NCBI GenBank assembly: GCA_003246755.1
Contig: QKDC01000124.1
Span: 1-34,286 of the forward strand
Direction of reading: 5' to 3'
DNA length: 34,286 bases
Source of the DNA: Gemmatimonadota bacterium
GTDB lineage: Bacteria > Gemmatimonadota > Gemmatimonadetes > Gemmatimonadales > GWC2-71-9
Part shown: positions 18,653-27,231 of the stretch, one piece after another
How the letters are laid out: each line of letters starts with the position of its first letter
Numbering within the stretch: the first letter of the stretch is position 1
The notes under the pieces: generated by a model
The model's database searches: none
What the model was told of the DNA's origin: nothing
Seen by the model: the letters and a program-made list of their open reading frames with translations, nothing else
Translations under genes and position numbers: made by a program

Positions 18653-19788
18653 GGTGTGTACCAGTCGTATTCCCAGGTCCACGGCATTCTGGTTTCGCCG
18701 AGAATCGCCCGGGTCAGTTCGGGGTAGATCCGCTCGCTCCGGACATCGTTCGAGAGGAGGACCACGCAGCGCTTCGAGATCTCGACACAGATGACCATGT
18801 TGCCGGTCCAGTCGTTGTGCCCACCCTTGAACCACATCTCCCCGCGGGCATCCTGAAAGATGACCAGGCCCAGCCCCGCTGCCAATCCGATGCTCTCGTT
18901 CGCGGGGTTGGTGTCGGGAACCAGCGTGGGAAACTGATGAACCGAGGTGATGGCCAGTTGTGGCCTCATCATTTCGGTGCGGGAGGCCGGGGACACCCCC
19001 GTACCTTGCACGATGCCCGCCCATAGCTTTGCCTGATCCTCGATATCCGTGTCCATCGAGCCGGCCGCGCTCACGCTCGACCGTTCATCGTGGGGCTCGG
19101 GAGTGCCATCGCTCCGGAACCCATCCGCCAGATTCGGCCGGAAGTCTGGCCGCCACTGCATGCTGGTGCGGGTCATGTCAAAGCGATCGAACACGCGGGT
19201 CTGCATCTCAAACCCCACATCGAGGCCCAGTGCTTCTTCGAGGACCAGTTGGGCGATGTAGAAGCCCTCCCCAGAATACCCATAGCGAGCGCCGGGCTCG
19301 TAATGGAAGCGCAACCGTCCATCATCTTCCAACCAACGAAAGTTGGCGAACCCCGTGGTATGGGTCAGCAGAATCCGGAGGGTCAAGGCCCTCCAACGAT
19401 CATCGTTCCTCAGATCGTGGTAGTCGTCGTACGCCGGCAGCGGACGTGGGAGCAACTCGGCAATTGAGACATCGAGATCCAGTCGCCCTTCGTCCACCAA
19501 TTGCATCACCATGTAAGCAAACGCGGTCTTCGTCAGTGACGCCCCATACATCACTGTCTCCGTCGTGAGCGGATCGCCCGCGATGTTCCGGATTCCGTAC
19601 GCGGCCACATGCACCACTGCTCCGTTGTCAATGACCGCGAGAGCCAGTCCTTGGACCTGCTCGCGCTGCATCAGGGCGCGGGCCGTACGGTCGATCGCGG
19701 AGGCATCAGGCAATACCTCAACGGATGGTCGCATCTCGCAACCTCCAAGCAGCAGGGCCATCAGGAATACGCGGAGGAGTCGATTCAC
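18649..19788 (-). CDS. Serine hydrolase lipoprotein (class C beta-lactamase/penicillin-binding-protein-like)
   Basis: GTG start VNRLLRVFLMALLLGGCEM lipobox; MYGASLTKTAFAYMVMQLVDEGRLDLD (SxxK), YGYSGEGFYIAQLVLEE (YSN-like), C-terminal KGGH. Confidence 0.85.
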   Translation of the reverse strand: MNRLLRVFLMALLLGGCEMRPSVEVLPDASAIDRTARALMQREQVQGLALAVIDNGAVVHVAAYGIRNIAGDPLTTETVMYGASLTKTAFAYMVMQLVDEGRLDLDVSIAELLPRPLPAYDDYHDLRNDDRWRALTLRILLTHTTGFANFRWLEDDGRLRFHYEPGARYGYSGEGFYIAQLVLEEALGLDVGFEMQTRVFDRFDMTRTSMQWRPDFRPNLADGFRSDGTPEPHDERSSVSAAGSMDTDIEDQAKLWAGIVQGTGVSPASRTEMMRPQLAITSVHQFPTLVPDTNPANESIGLAAGLGLVIFQDARGEMWFKGGHNDWTGNMVICVEISKRCVVLLSNDVRSERIYPELTRAILGETRMPWTWEYDWYTP

Positions 19789-19932
19789 TGGATGACCCTT
19801 TCTTCGGAATGTTCTTCCAAGAAGGTGAGATCGACCCGCCCTGGTAGTTGGCCACGGGTCGTCTTCGAAAGCGGCGGGATCTCGTATGCCGAGTGGGAAG
19901 GTACAGAGGTGTCCTCGAAGGAGCGATCCCAC

Positions 19933-21138
19933 TCAACCCTGGATCGCGGCTACCTCAGACGGCTTCTGGTTCCACGGTTCCTCTCCCCACGGTGGCAGGA
20001 TCTTGACCAGAAGCCACAGGATGAACAGGGGGAGAAGGAGCAAGAAGATGGTAGAGGCCAACCCCTCGATTCCCAGGAATTCGACCTTGTAGACGGTGAG
20101 GCCGCGCAGGCTCTTGGAGAAGAGTTGTCCCCCAATCACCACGTTGAAGCGCATGCTGAAAATACCGATCTGCACCAGAATCGCCGAGAGCAGGAACAAC
20201 ATTCTCCGCAGTTCCTCCGGCACCTGGATCAGCGGCTTCGGCCGGAAGGAATGGGTGGTCAGACCCAGTACCACGAACGGAACCAAGGTGCCGAGGAGTA
20301 ATTGGAGCACAATCAGGCTCAGAAACAGTCTCCCCTCGATCAACTGGGAGAGAATCTCGATGGACTCCTCGGACTCATACAGGCGATGGATGAAGTCGAG
20401 AATTTCGAGGGACAAGTCAATCACGATCGCATAGAACAGAAACTGCGCCAGCCGGTCGAGACACGGCATGTTCACCGGCTTGCCCCGCGCCATCGTGGTC
20501 ACCATGTAGAGGACCAACACCAAGGCGATACCGGACACGATGGCGGAGAGGAGGAACACCACCGGCATGAGGACACTGCTCCACCAAGGGTTGGCCTTGA
20601 CCGACCCGAAGATGAAGCCGACATAGCCGTGGAGCAGGAAGGCCGACGGAATCCCGAGAACGGTGATCCATCGGCCGGCGCTATCATCGAATTTCAGCGA
20701 CTTTTCCGACAGGTCGGTGGCTCCGAGGGTCAGCGCGTAGTAGAACCAGCGTTTGGGACCTTTCGCGGATTGGTACCAGCCTACCAGGTCGCGACGATAG
20801 TCGAACCAGACCTCGAGCAGCAGCACCACCGCCAGGTACCAGGCATAGACGAAACCAAACATCGCCATGGCCGACCGGCTATTCGGGGTCAGGAAAATCT
20901 CATAGGACCGCTCGGGGTGACCCAGATGGGCCTGCAGCGGCAGCGGCGCCACGATCAGGAAGGCCAAGGCGGTGAGCAAGGCCAGGCGATAGGTGGGCTG
21001 AACCTCCTTCACGTTGAAGACGCGTTCGAGAGAGGCCAGGATGAAGGCCCCTGCCACCAGCCCCGTCAGATAGGGATAGAGGACAATGAGCAGGCTCCAG
21101 TGGAGCTCGAATTCGTTGGGATAGATGAAGCCTTGCAC
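19933..21138 (-). CDS. NrfD/PsrC-family polytopic membrane quinol-interacting subunit
   Basis: About 9-10 hydrophobic segments; LHGYVGFIFGSVKANPWWSSVLMPVVFLLSAIVSG resembles the NrfD/HybB signature; downstream of a ferredoxin subunit. Confidence 0.87.
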   Translation of the reverse strand: MQGFIYPNEFELHWSLLIVLYPYLTGLVAGAFILASLERVFNVKEVQPTYRLALLTALAFLIVAPLPLQAHLGHPERSYEIFLTPNSRSAMAMFGFVYAWYLAVVLLLEVWFDYRRDLVGWYQSAKGPKRWFYYALTLGATDLSEKSLKFDDSAGRWITVLGIPSAFLLHGYVGFIFGSVKANPWWSSVLMPVVFLLSAIVSGIALVLVLYMVTTMARGKPVNMPCLDRLAQFLFYAIVIDLSLEILDFIHRLYESEESIEILSQLIEGRLFLSLIVLQLLLGTLVPFVVLGLTTHSFRPKPLIQVPEELRRMLFLLSAILVQIGIFSMRFNVVIGGQLFSKSLRGLTVYKVEFLGIEGLASTIFLLLLPLFILWLLVKILPPWGEEPWNQKPSEVAAIQG

Positions 21139-21140
21139 GG

Positions 21141-21959
21141 TCAGCGAACCTCCCCGTCGAGGTTGGCGTAGTACACTTTCGGCCTGGTGTTCAGGGCAGG
21201 CTTCAGGACATCGATTTCATTGAACCGGATGAACCGGGCGAGCGGCGTGGCCCGGCCCTCGACTTCTCCGAAGATCCGCGCCTGGGTGGGGCATGCCTCG
21301 ACGCAGGCGGGGACCAAGCCCTTGACGATCCGGTGGTAGCAGAAGGTGCACTTGGCAGCCACCCGTTTCTCTTCTTTGAACCAGCGGGCGCCGTAGGGGC
21401 AGGCCTGGATGCAGTACCGGCAGCCGATGCAGTAGTCATCGTCCACCAGGACCACACCATCCTGAGTGATGAAGGTCGCGCCGACCGGGCAGACCTGCAC
21501 ACAAGGCGGATTCGCGCAGTGGTTGCAGAGTTTCGGGACGAAGAAGCTCTTTCGGATCCCGGCTTCGTCAGCTAACTCGGGAAAGCCCTCCATTCCACCG
21601 TCGGGGCTGTCCACGATCACTTCACCGTCATTTCGGATCACATACCGCTCGACCCAGGTATTGAACGCTCCTTCGGTGCGGGGGACGTCGTTCTCCGTTT
21701 TGCAGGCGTTGACGCAGCGACCGCAGCCGATGCACTTGGCGGGGTCGACTCCCATGCCGTAGTAGTGCATGGTCGGATCGTATCGCTCCCCGTCGACCGT
21801 TTGGCCGTTGACCCCTGGGACTCCCACGACACCGAGCACCACGGGCACTCCGGCGGCACACGCGGCAGCCATCTTCTTGACGAAGTCTCGGCGATCGACA
21901 CCCTCCGGCTCGACGGAGCCCGGAGGGCATTCACGGCAGTCAGACGGAATGAGACTCAT
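21141..21959 (-). CDS. Tat-type 4x[4Fe-4S] ferredoxin subunit (NrfC/DsrO/HybA-like)
   Basis: RRDFVKKMAAACAAG Tat-like signal; CIGCGRCVNAC, CNHCANPPCVQVCP, CIGCRYCIQACP, CTFCYHRIVKGLVPACVEACP; ATGA overlap with the multiheme cytochrome. Confidence 0.9.
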   Translation of the reverse strand: MSLIPSDCRECPPGSVEPEGVDRRDFVKKMAAACAAGVPVVLGVVGVPGVNGQTVDGERYDPTMHYYGMGVDPAKCIGCGRCVNACKTENDVPRTEGAFNTWVERYVIRNDGEVIVDSPDGGMEGFPELADEAGIRKSFFVPKLCNHCANPPCVQVCPVGATFITQDGVVLVDDDYCIGCRYCIQACPYGARWFKEEKRVAAKCTFCYHRIVKGLVPACVEACPTQARIFGEVEGRATPLARFIRFNEIDVLKPALNTRPKVYYANLDGEVR

Positions 21960-22678
21960 CGGGTCTCCGGGAAGTGCGGGTAGTGACAGTCCCAACACAT
22001 GTATGGAACGCCGTGCGATTCGAGGTCGATCTGCGGTGGGCCCTCCTCGATACCAGCGGCATGGCACGTTCCGCAGAGCGCCCGGGTCTGTGGCTTGGTT
22101 GGCCGCACGCTTCGCGGGGCGTCCTTGTGGGTGTCGGGTGCCTCGTGACACACCGCGCAGGACAGTTCGGCGTGGTGGGACAGGGATTTTTGCCTGGCTA
22201 TCTGGGCGTGGCAGGCGGAGCATTCCCCCGGGGTCACCGGTGGGACTGGTGCATGGGGATCGTGGCAATCCTTGCAGGGCCGTGGGAAGTTGTGGCGCGC
22301 CGGCTCGATCTGGGGGAATCCGGTGGGGCGAGATGCGTTGTAGCTGTGGCAGGTGACGCAGAACTCGCGCGTATCGGGGATCACTGGTTTGACATCGAGC
22401 GGCCCCTGCACGTGTGGCGCGGCCGGACCGTGGCAGGTCTCGCAGCCTACGCCCCGGTGGTTGCCTGCCAACCGAACTTCGGCCTGTTCCGCATGGCAGA
22501 GCTCACAGGCCTGCCTTCCGGCATACTTGATCGGATGGGCGGCAATCGAGTCAACGGCGGCTGCACGGTAGTGACCGTCTTCCCCGAAGGTCGGGGGTAT
22601 GAGTAGCTGTCGAGCACCCAGCAGGATCGCCACGGCGATGGTGAAGACGATGGCAAGACGAGGGACCTGCTGTACCAT
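21956..22678 (-). CDS. Octaheme c-type cytochrome
   Basis: N-terminal anchor and eight CxxCH motifs: CELCH, CETCH, CVTCH, CKDCH, CSACH, CAVCH, CGTCH, CWDCH. Confidence 0.9.
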   Translation of the reverse strand: MVQQVPRLAIVFTIAVAILLGARQLLIPPTFGEDGHYRAAAVDSIAAHPIKYAGRQACELCHAEQAEVRLAGNHRGVGCETCHGPAAPHVQGPLDVKPVIPDTREFCVTCHSYNASRPTGFPQIEPARHNFPRPCKDCHDPHAPVPPVTPGECSACHAQIARQKSLSHHAELSCAVCHEAPDTHKDAPRSVRPTKPQTRALCGTCHAAGIEEGPPQIDLESHGVPYMCWDCHYPHFPETR

Positions 22679-22796
22679 ATCGCACCCCGCGAGGTTCTGG
22701 CGGCAAACACTGGATCAATGGCGCGCTGGTCCAAAGAACGTTGCCAAGGAAACGAACTAGCTCTGAAGCGGGGGTGAAGTGACCATGAGAAGATGG

Positions 22797-22812
22797 CAGC
22801 CCCGGAGGGCTG
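22797..22812 (-). terminator. Small stem-loop downstream of the cox cluster, weak terminator candidate
   Basis: CAGCCC-CGGA-GGGCTG perfect 6-bp stem just 3' of the last cox-cluster gene; followed on the minus strand by CCATCTTCTC. Confidence 0.3.
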
Positions 22813-22838
22813 AGGGAGCGGTACGGCGAACGGGGAGC

Positions 22839-23072
22839 TTAGCGGATCGTGAAATCCTCGGGGGAGTCGGTTTCTCGATACTTGCGGCGGAACCAGAACC
22901 CGGCTCCGGCAACCATGCCGAGCGGGAGCAGACTGAGGAAGACCGTGGTACCGATAAAGGCCAGCCGGTTCTCTTCCCGGGGATCGAAGCACACCGGACA
23001 GGCGTGCAGGACCTCGGGGAACGCGAGAATCAGCACCACCAGAAGAGGGAGAAACCGGCGAGCAGCGGTCAC
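22839..23072 (-). CDS. Small membrane protein with CPVC motif after signal peptide
   Basis: GTG start (GTGA overlap with preceding COX III-like stop); VTAARRFLPLLVVLILAFPEVLHACPVCFDPREENRLAFIGTTVFLSLLPLGMVAGAGFWFRRKYRE. Confidence 0.7.
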   Translation of the reverse strand: MTAARRFLPLLVVLILAFPEVLHACPVCFDPREENRLAFIGTTVFLSLLPLGMVAGAGFWFRRKYRETDSPEDFTIR

Positions 23073-23653
23073 AGATACACCGTCACGTACAGCACGGGCC
23101 ACACCAAGACCACGAAGTACCAGAAAATCCGGACGGTACCGAACTGCGCCGGGGTGAGAACGCCTGCCCGGAGCCGCCGCCAGGCCCAAGCAAGGCCCAA
23201 GATCGCCGCAAGGGCGTGGAGCGCGTGCCCTCCGACAATCAGGTAGAAGTATGCGCCGTAGGTACTCGACGTGAGGGTCAACCCCTCATTCAACAACGCC
23301 ACCCACTCGCGGCCCTGGGCCAGCACGAAGAAAGCGCCGAGCAAGAGCGCCAGCAGTAGGGGGGGTGCGGCGGTCGCTGGCTTCCGTTTCGCAACGCGAC
23401 CTGCCCAAAACAGCACGGCACCGCTCAAAAGGAGGATCGCCGTGTTGACCAGCGTGATCCGCTCGGGAAGTCGAGGCTGCCCGAAGGGGGGCCACTCAGG
23501 GGCCCCTGCCTTCGCGATCGTGTGGGCCGAGATCATCCCCGCAAACATCATAACTTCTGTAAAGACGAAGAGCATCATCCCCAGCACCCCGCTGGGAAGG
23601 ACCGGCCGGCGGGCCACGGGCTCGAGCCCGTCTCTCAGCGCCATCGGCGTCAT
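23069..23653 (-). CDS. Cytochrome c oxidase subunit III family protein (second copy)
   Basis: GVLGMMLFVFTEVMMFAGMISAH … FLIVGGHALHALAAI-type COX III pattern (YFYLIVGGHALHALAAILGL…WYFVVLVWPVLYVTVYL). Confidence 0.82.
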   Translation of the reverse strand: MTPMALRDGLEPVARRPVLPSGVLGMMLFVFTEVMMFAGMISAHTIAKAGAPEWPPFGQPRLPERITLVNTAILLLSGAVLFWAGRVAKRKPATAAPPLLLALLLGAFFVLAQGREWVALLNEGLTLTSSTYGAYFYLIVGGHALHALAAILGLAWAWRRLRAGVLTPAQFGTVRIFWYFVVLVWPVLYVTVYL

Positions 23654-24081
23654 GGGACTGAAGGCGCCTCTTCCCCGGCCGCCTCGGCTGGCACAGCATC
23701 GTGCTCCGTCGTCACAGCGGGGTCATGAGATTCCGTTGAGCTCTCGGCGTGGGCCGGACCGATCCCCCGCGCCGTGGCAGCCATCGCCGCGTCGTTGGTC
23801 CAGCGAAGTCCGGCATGCTTCATGACGTCCGGGGCAACACCGCCCCAGAACAACGCCATCAGGAGCAGGGAGACCGCCAGCACATACTTCGCGATCCGCT
23901 TTTCCCACTTCAAGTGCATGAAATTCTGGATCACCATGTTGGCCTTGACCACCGCAATTCCGAAGGCGGTGATCAGGGTGACCCACTTGATGCCGAGGAA
24001 GGGACCGGCCACGCTGACCGCCAACAGAAACAGCAGCGTGACGTAAATCTTGCGGTAGTTGGGGTGGGTATACTCGGTCAT
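23650..24081 (-). CDS. Cytochrome c oxidase subunit IV (prokaryotic, caa3/cbo-like small subunit)
   Basis: MTEYTHPNYRKIYVTLLFLLAVSVAGPFL…KANMVIQNFMHLKWEKR motif; ATGA overlap with the next gene. Confidence 0.82.
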   Translation of the reverse strand: MTEYTHPNYRKIYVTLLFLLAVSVAGPFLGIKWVTLITAFGIAVVKANMVIQNFMHLKWEKRIAKYVLAVSLLLMALFWGGVAPDVMKHAGLRWTNDAAMAATARGIGPAHAESSTESHDPAVTTEHDAVPAEAAGEEAPSVP

Positions 24082-24091
24082 GATCGCGCCT

Positions 24092-24664
24092 CTACTTGGC
24101 GATATAGAGCAAGGGGAACAGGAAGATCCAGACCACATCCACGAAGTGCCAGTAGATCCCGATCAACTCGACCCGGTGCAGTTCCCTGTTCCGCGCGGCA
24201 TCCCGCGCAACGAAACCCATGATGATGGCCCCGGCGATCACGTGGAGGGCGTGGAGTCCTGCTGCGGTGTAGTAAAACGACCAGAATCCGTTGGACGTGA
24301 TGGTATACCCGTGGCTGATCTCGGTGGCCCACTCAAAGCTCTTGACCCCAATGAAGGTGGCAGCTCCCCCGATGGTGTACATCAGGAGCCGAGCGGCCCG
24401 TTTGCCGTCTCCGTGCTCCGCGGCCTTGTGCGCCAGAACCGCCGTGAAGCTCGAGGTGAGCAGTACGAAGGTATTGAAGGCACCGATCCAGGTGTTCGTC
24501 GCGGCTGCGGCGTCGGCCCACTCGGGGTGACCGACCCGATGCATGAGGTAGGACGCGAGCAAACCGCCGAAGATCACGACTTCGGAAGCGAGAACCCACC
24601 AGACGGCCAACCGGCCGGTCGGGATCCCGGTGGCACTGCGGGTGGTGGCGAGGGGCTTCGACAC
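24092..24664 (-). CDS. coxC: Cytochrome c oxidase subunit III
   Basis: WWVLASEVVIFGGLLASYLMHRVGHPEW … FYYTAAGLHALHVIAGAIIMGFV … YWHFVDVVWIFLFPLLYI. Confidence 0.92.
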   Translation of the reverse strand: MSKPLATTRSATGIPTGRLAVWWVLASEVVIFGGLLASYLMHRVGHPEWADAAAATNTWIGAFNTFVLLTSSFTAVLAHKAAEHGDGKRAARLLMYTIGGAATFIGVKSFEWATEISHGYTITSNGFWSFYYTAAGLHALHVIAGAIIMGFVARDAARNRELHRVELIGIYWHFVDVVWIFLFPLLYIAK

Positions 24665-24666
24665 GG

Positions 24667-26364
24667 TCAGGCGCCTCGGGCTGGAGGGAGGTCTTGGGGC
24701 CAGTAGTCGTCATCCCGATCGGGATGACCATACTCATAGGGTCCCCGGTACACTTTGGGCATCCGGTCAGCGGGCCAGTTGCCATGGGGTGGCGGTGACT
24801 CGGTGGTCCACTCGAGGGTATTGGACTGCCAGGGGTTCTTCCCCGCGGCCGGCCCTTTGCGGAAGGTCTTGATCAGGTTCCAGAAGAAGAACACCTGGAA
24901 CCCCATCATCACCAGCATCGCCGTGGTCGCAACGACTCGGACCGGCTGCATGGCGGCCAACTCGGGGAAGTTTTGGAAATTGTAGATCCTTCGGTGTTGT
25001 CCGCCCAATCCCAGGATGAACAGCGGAATGAAGATGAAGTTGAAGGGGATGACGGTACCCCAGAAGTGGATCTTGCCGAGGCGCTCGTCCATCATCTTTC
25101 CGAACATCTTCGGGAACCAGAACGTGAAGGCCGCGAAGCCCCCGATAATGGTGATCGGGAAGAAGGTGTAGTGGAAATGGGCCAGCACGAAGTAGGTGTC
25201 GTGCAGGTAAATGTCAGCGCCGCTCGACCCCAGGTAGATCCCGGTCATGCCGCCGATGATGAACGTGGCGATGAAGGCCAACGCCCAGAGCATCGGGGTG
25301 GTGAACCGGATCGACCCACCATAGAGGGTCGCGAACACCACGAAGAACAGCTCGGCGATCGGGATGGAGATCAGCAGGGTCGTGACGGTGAAGATGTTGG
25401 CCATCCGCGGGTCGATCCCGGCGATGAACTGGTGATGCGCCCACACGAAGAAGCTCAGCACACCAGTCACGATCGCGGTCCACAGCATCAACCGGTAGCC
25501 GAACAGCTTCTTCCGGGCGAAGGTGGCCACCACCTCGACCACCACCCCGATTGAGGGGAGCAGCACCACGTACACCTCAGGGTGCCCGAAGAACCAGAAC
25601 AGGTGTTGCCACAGGATCGGGTCACCGCCGGTGGCGGGATTGAAAAATCCGGTCCCGATGGTCTGGTCGAACACCAGCATCACGGCCCCCGCGATCAGCG
25701 GCCCCACCGACAGCATGAACAGGATGCTGGCGATCACGATCATCCAACACACGATGGGGATGTCGTAGGCCTTCATGCCCGGGGCCCGGGCGTTCATCAG
25801 CGTCGTGATGAAGTTGATACCGCCCAGCAGGAACGCCACGAACTCGAGCCCAACCGCCACGACCCAAAGGGTCGAACCCAGCGGGGTCAGGTTGTACTCC
25901 GCAGTCGACGATAGCGGTGGATAAGCCGTCCAGGCCCCGCCGAACCCTCCGCCATCCACCACCTGCGAGGCAAGGATCAGGATGGCGCTCAGCAGGAAGA
26001 TCTGATAGGAGAGTCGGTTGATCCGGGGGAACACCATGTCGTCCGCGCCGATCATCAGCGGGATCAAGAAGTTCCCAAAAGCGGCGATCAAGACGGGCAT
26101 CGCCACCCAGAAAATCATGATGGTGCCGTGATTGGTCACCAGGGAGTTGTATTCGCCGGGTGACACCACGCCGAATCCTGGCACCGCCACCCCCGGGAAG
26201 GCCAACTGCATCCGGAACACGTAGGCCATGAAACCGCCGATGATCGCCATCGCGATTCCGGTCCAGAGGTACTGTTGGGCGATGATCTTGTGGTCGGTAG
26301 ACCACAGGTACTTCAGGATGCCCTGAGGGCCGTGATCGGCGTGAGCGTCGTGGGTTGTGGCCAT
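24667..26364 (-). CDS. coxA: Cytochrome c oxidase subunit I (A-type heme-copper oxidase)
   Basis: GGDPILWQHLFWFFGHPEVYVVLLPSIG, VWAHHQF, YLHDTYFVLAHFHYTF signature motifs. Confidence 0.97.
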   Translation of the reverse strand: MATTHDAHADHGPQGILKYLWSTDHKIIAQQYLWTGIAMAIIGGFMAYVFRMQLAFPGVAVPGFGVVSPGEYNSLVTNHGTIMIFWVAMPVLIAAFGNFLIPLMIGADDMVFPRINRLSYQIFLLSAILILASQVVDGGGFGGAWTAYPPLSSTAEYNLTPLGSTLWVVAVGLEFVAFLLGGINFITTLMNARAPGMKAYDIPIVCWMIVIASILFMLSVGPLIAGAVMLVFDQTIGTGFFNPATGGDPILWQHLFWFFGHPEVYVVLLPSIGVVVEVVATFARKKLFGYRLMLWTAIVTGVLSFFVWAHHQFIAGIDPRMANIFTVTTLLISIPIAELFFVVFATLYGGSIRFTTPMLWALAFIATFIIGGMTGIYLGSSGADIYLHDTYFVLAHFHYTFFPITIIGGFAAFTFWFPKMFGKMMDERLGKIHFWGTVIPFNFIFIPLFILGLGGQHRRIYNFQNFPELAAMQPVRVVATTAMLVMMGFQVFFFWNLIKTFRKGPAAGKNPWQSNTLEWTTESPPPHGNWPADRMPKVYRGPYEYGHPDRDDDYWPQDLPPARGA

Positions 26365-26377
26365 TCGGCGTCTTCTC

Positions 26378-27049
26378 CTACTGCGTGGCGACGGGGGTGT
26401 TGTTCACAACCCACCCCGCATGCTCGGCCGTGTCTTGGACATGGATTCGGCCACCCATCACCCCATGGCCGATCCCGCAGATCTCCGCGCACTGGACGTC
26501 AAACGTCCCGGTCTGGGTCGGCTCGAACCATCCCGTGATGGTCCTGCCCGGAATGGCGTCCTGCTTGAGCCGAAATACCGGGACCGAGAAGCTGTGGATC
26601 ACATCCCGTGACTGGAGCTGGAAGTGGTAGGTCTTCCCCTGCTCTACATACAGGTCATCGGTGGTGAGAATGTCGTCCGCCGTATCGAGTTGGTTATCGG
26701 CGCCCGGATGCTGGAATACCCAGCCCCATTGCTGTCCGACTACCCGGATCGTGCTCTGTGCCTCGGGAAGGTTCTGCTTGACGTCCACCCACACCCGAAC
26801 CGCGGCCACGATGATGAACAGGTCGCACACCAGTACCAGACCGTGTGGGATGTTGATCCACTTCTTGACGTGCTTCTCCGTGCCGTCGAGATACTGGGTC
26901 TTGATGCCCGGTTTGGCCCGGAACCTCCACAGCAACCAGAAGAAGAAGCCCTCGGACAGCAGCAGCCAGGCTCCGGCCAACACTGTCACCAGGAGAATCA
27001 CGCCGTCGATGCTGCCGGCGAACGAGGAGGCTTCAGGAAGCCAATGCAT
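26378..27049 (-). CDS. coxB: Cytochrome c oxidase subunit II (CuA)
   Basis: VVGQQWGWVFQHPG, DVIHSFSVPVFRLKQDAIPG, and CuA motif CAEICGIGHGVM; start MHWLPEASSFAG at 27049. Confidence 0.94.
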   Translation of the reverse strand: MHWLPEASSFAGSIDGVILLVTVLAGAWLLLSEGFFFWLLWRFRAKPGIKTQYLDGTEKHVKKWINIPHGLVLVCDLFIIVAAVRVWVDVKQNLPEAQSTIRVVGQQWGWVFQHPGADNQLDTADDILTTDDLYVEQGKTYHFQLQSRDVIHSFSVPVFRLKQDAIPGRTITGWFEPTQTGTFDVQCAEICGIGHGVMGGRIHVQDTAEHAGWVVNNTPVATQ

Positions 27050-27063
27050 GCCGGGTCCCCCGG

Positions 27064-27228
27064 TCAGAGGATGAAGACGACGACCGCGCCGATGAACAGC
27101 GCGGCGCCGATCACGGTGCCGATGAAGGTCGTCCGGGCATCGATCAATGCAATGTTCTGATCGTCTGGCGGCGGCGCCAAGGCCGCGTCCTCTTGCCCGG
27201 CAACGGTGGCGGGGTGGGAATCGGTCAT
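27064..27228 (-). CDS. 54-aa single-TM protein in cox operon (absent from supplied ORF track)
   Basis: Manual translation: MTDSHPATVAGQEDAALAPPPDDQNIALIDARTTFIGTVIGAALFIGAVVVFIL*; AGGTAACTC-ATG upstream gives a plausible SD; 3 nt after the preceding stop, 14 nt before coxB. Confidence 0.7.
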   Translation of the reverse strand: MTDSHPATVAGQEDAALAPPPDDQNIALIDARTTFIGTVIGAALFIGAVVVFIL

Positions 27229-27231
27229 GAG

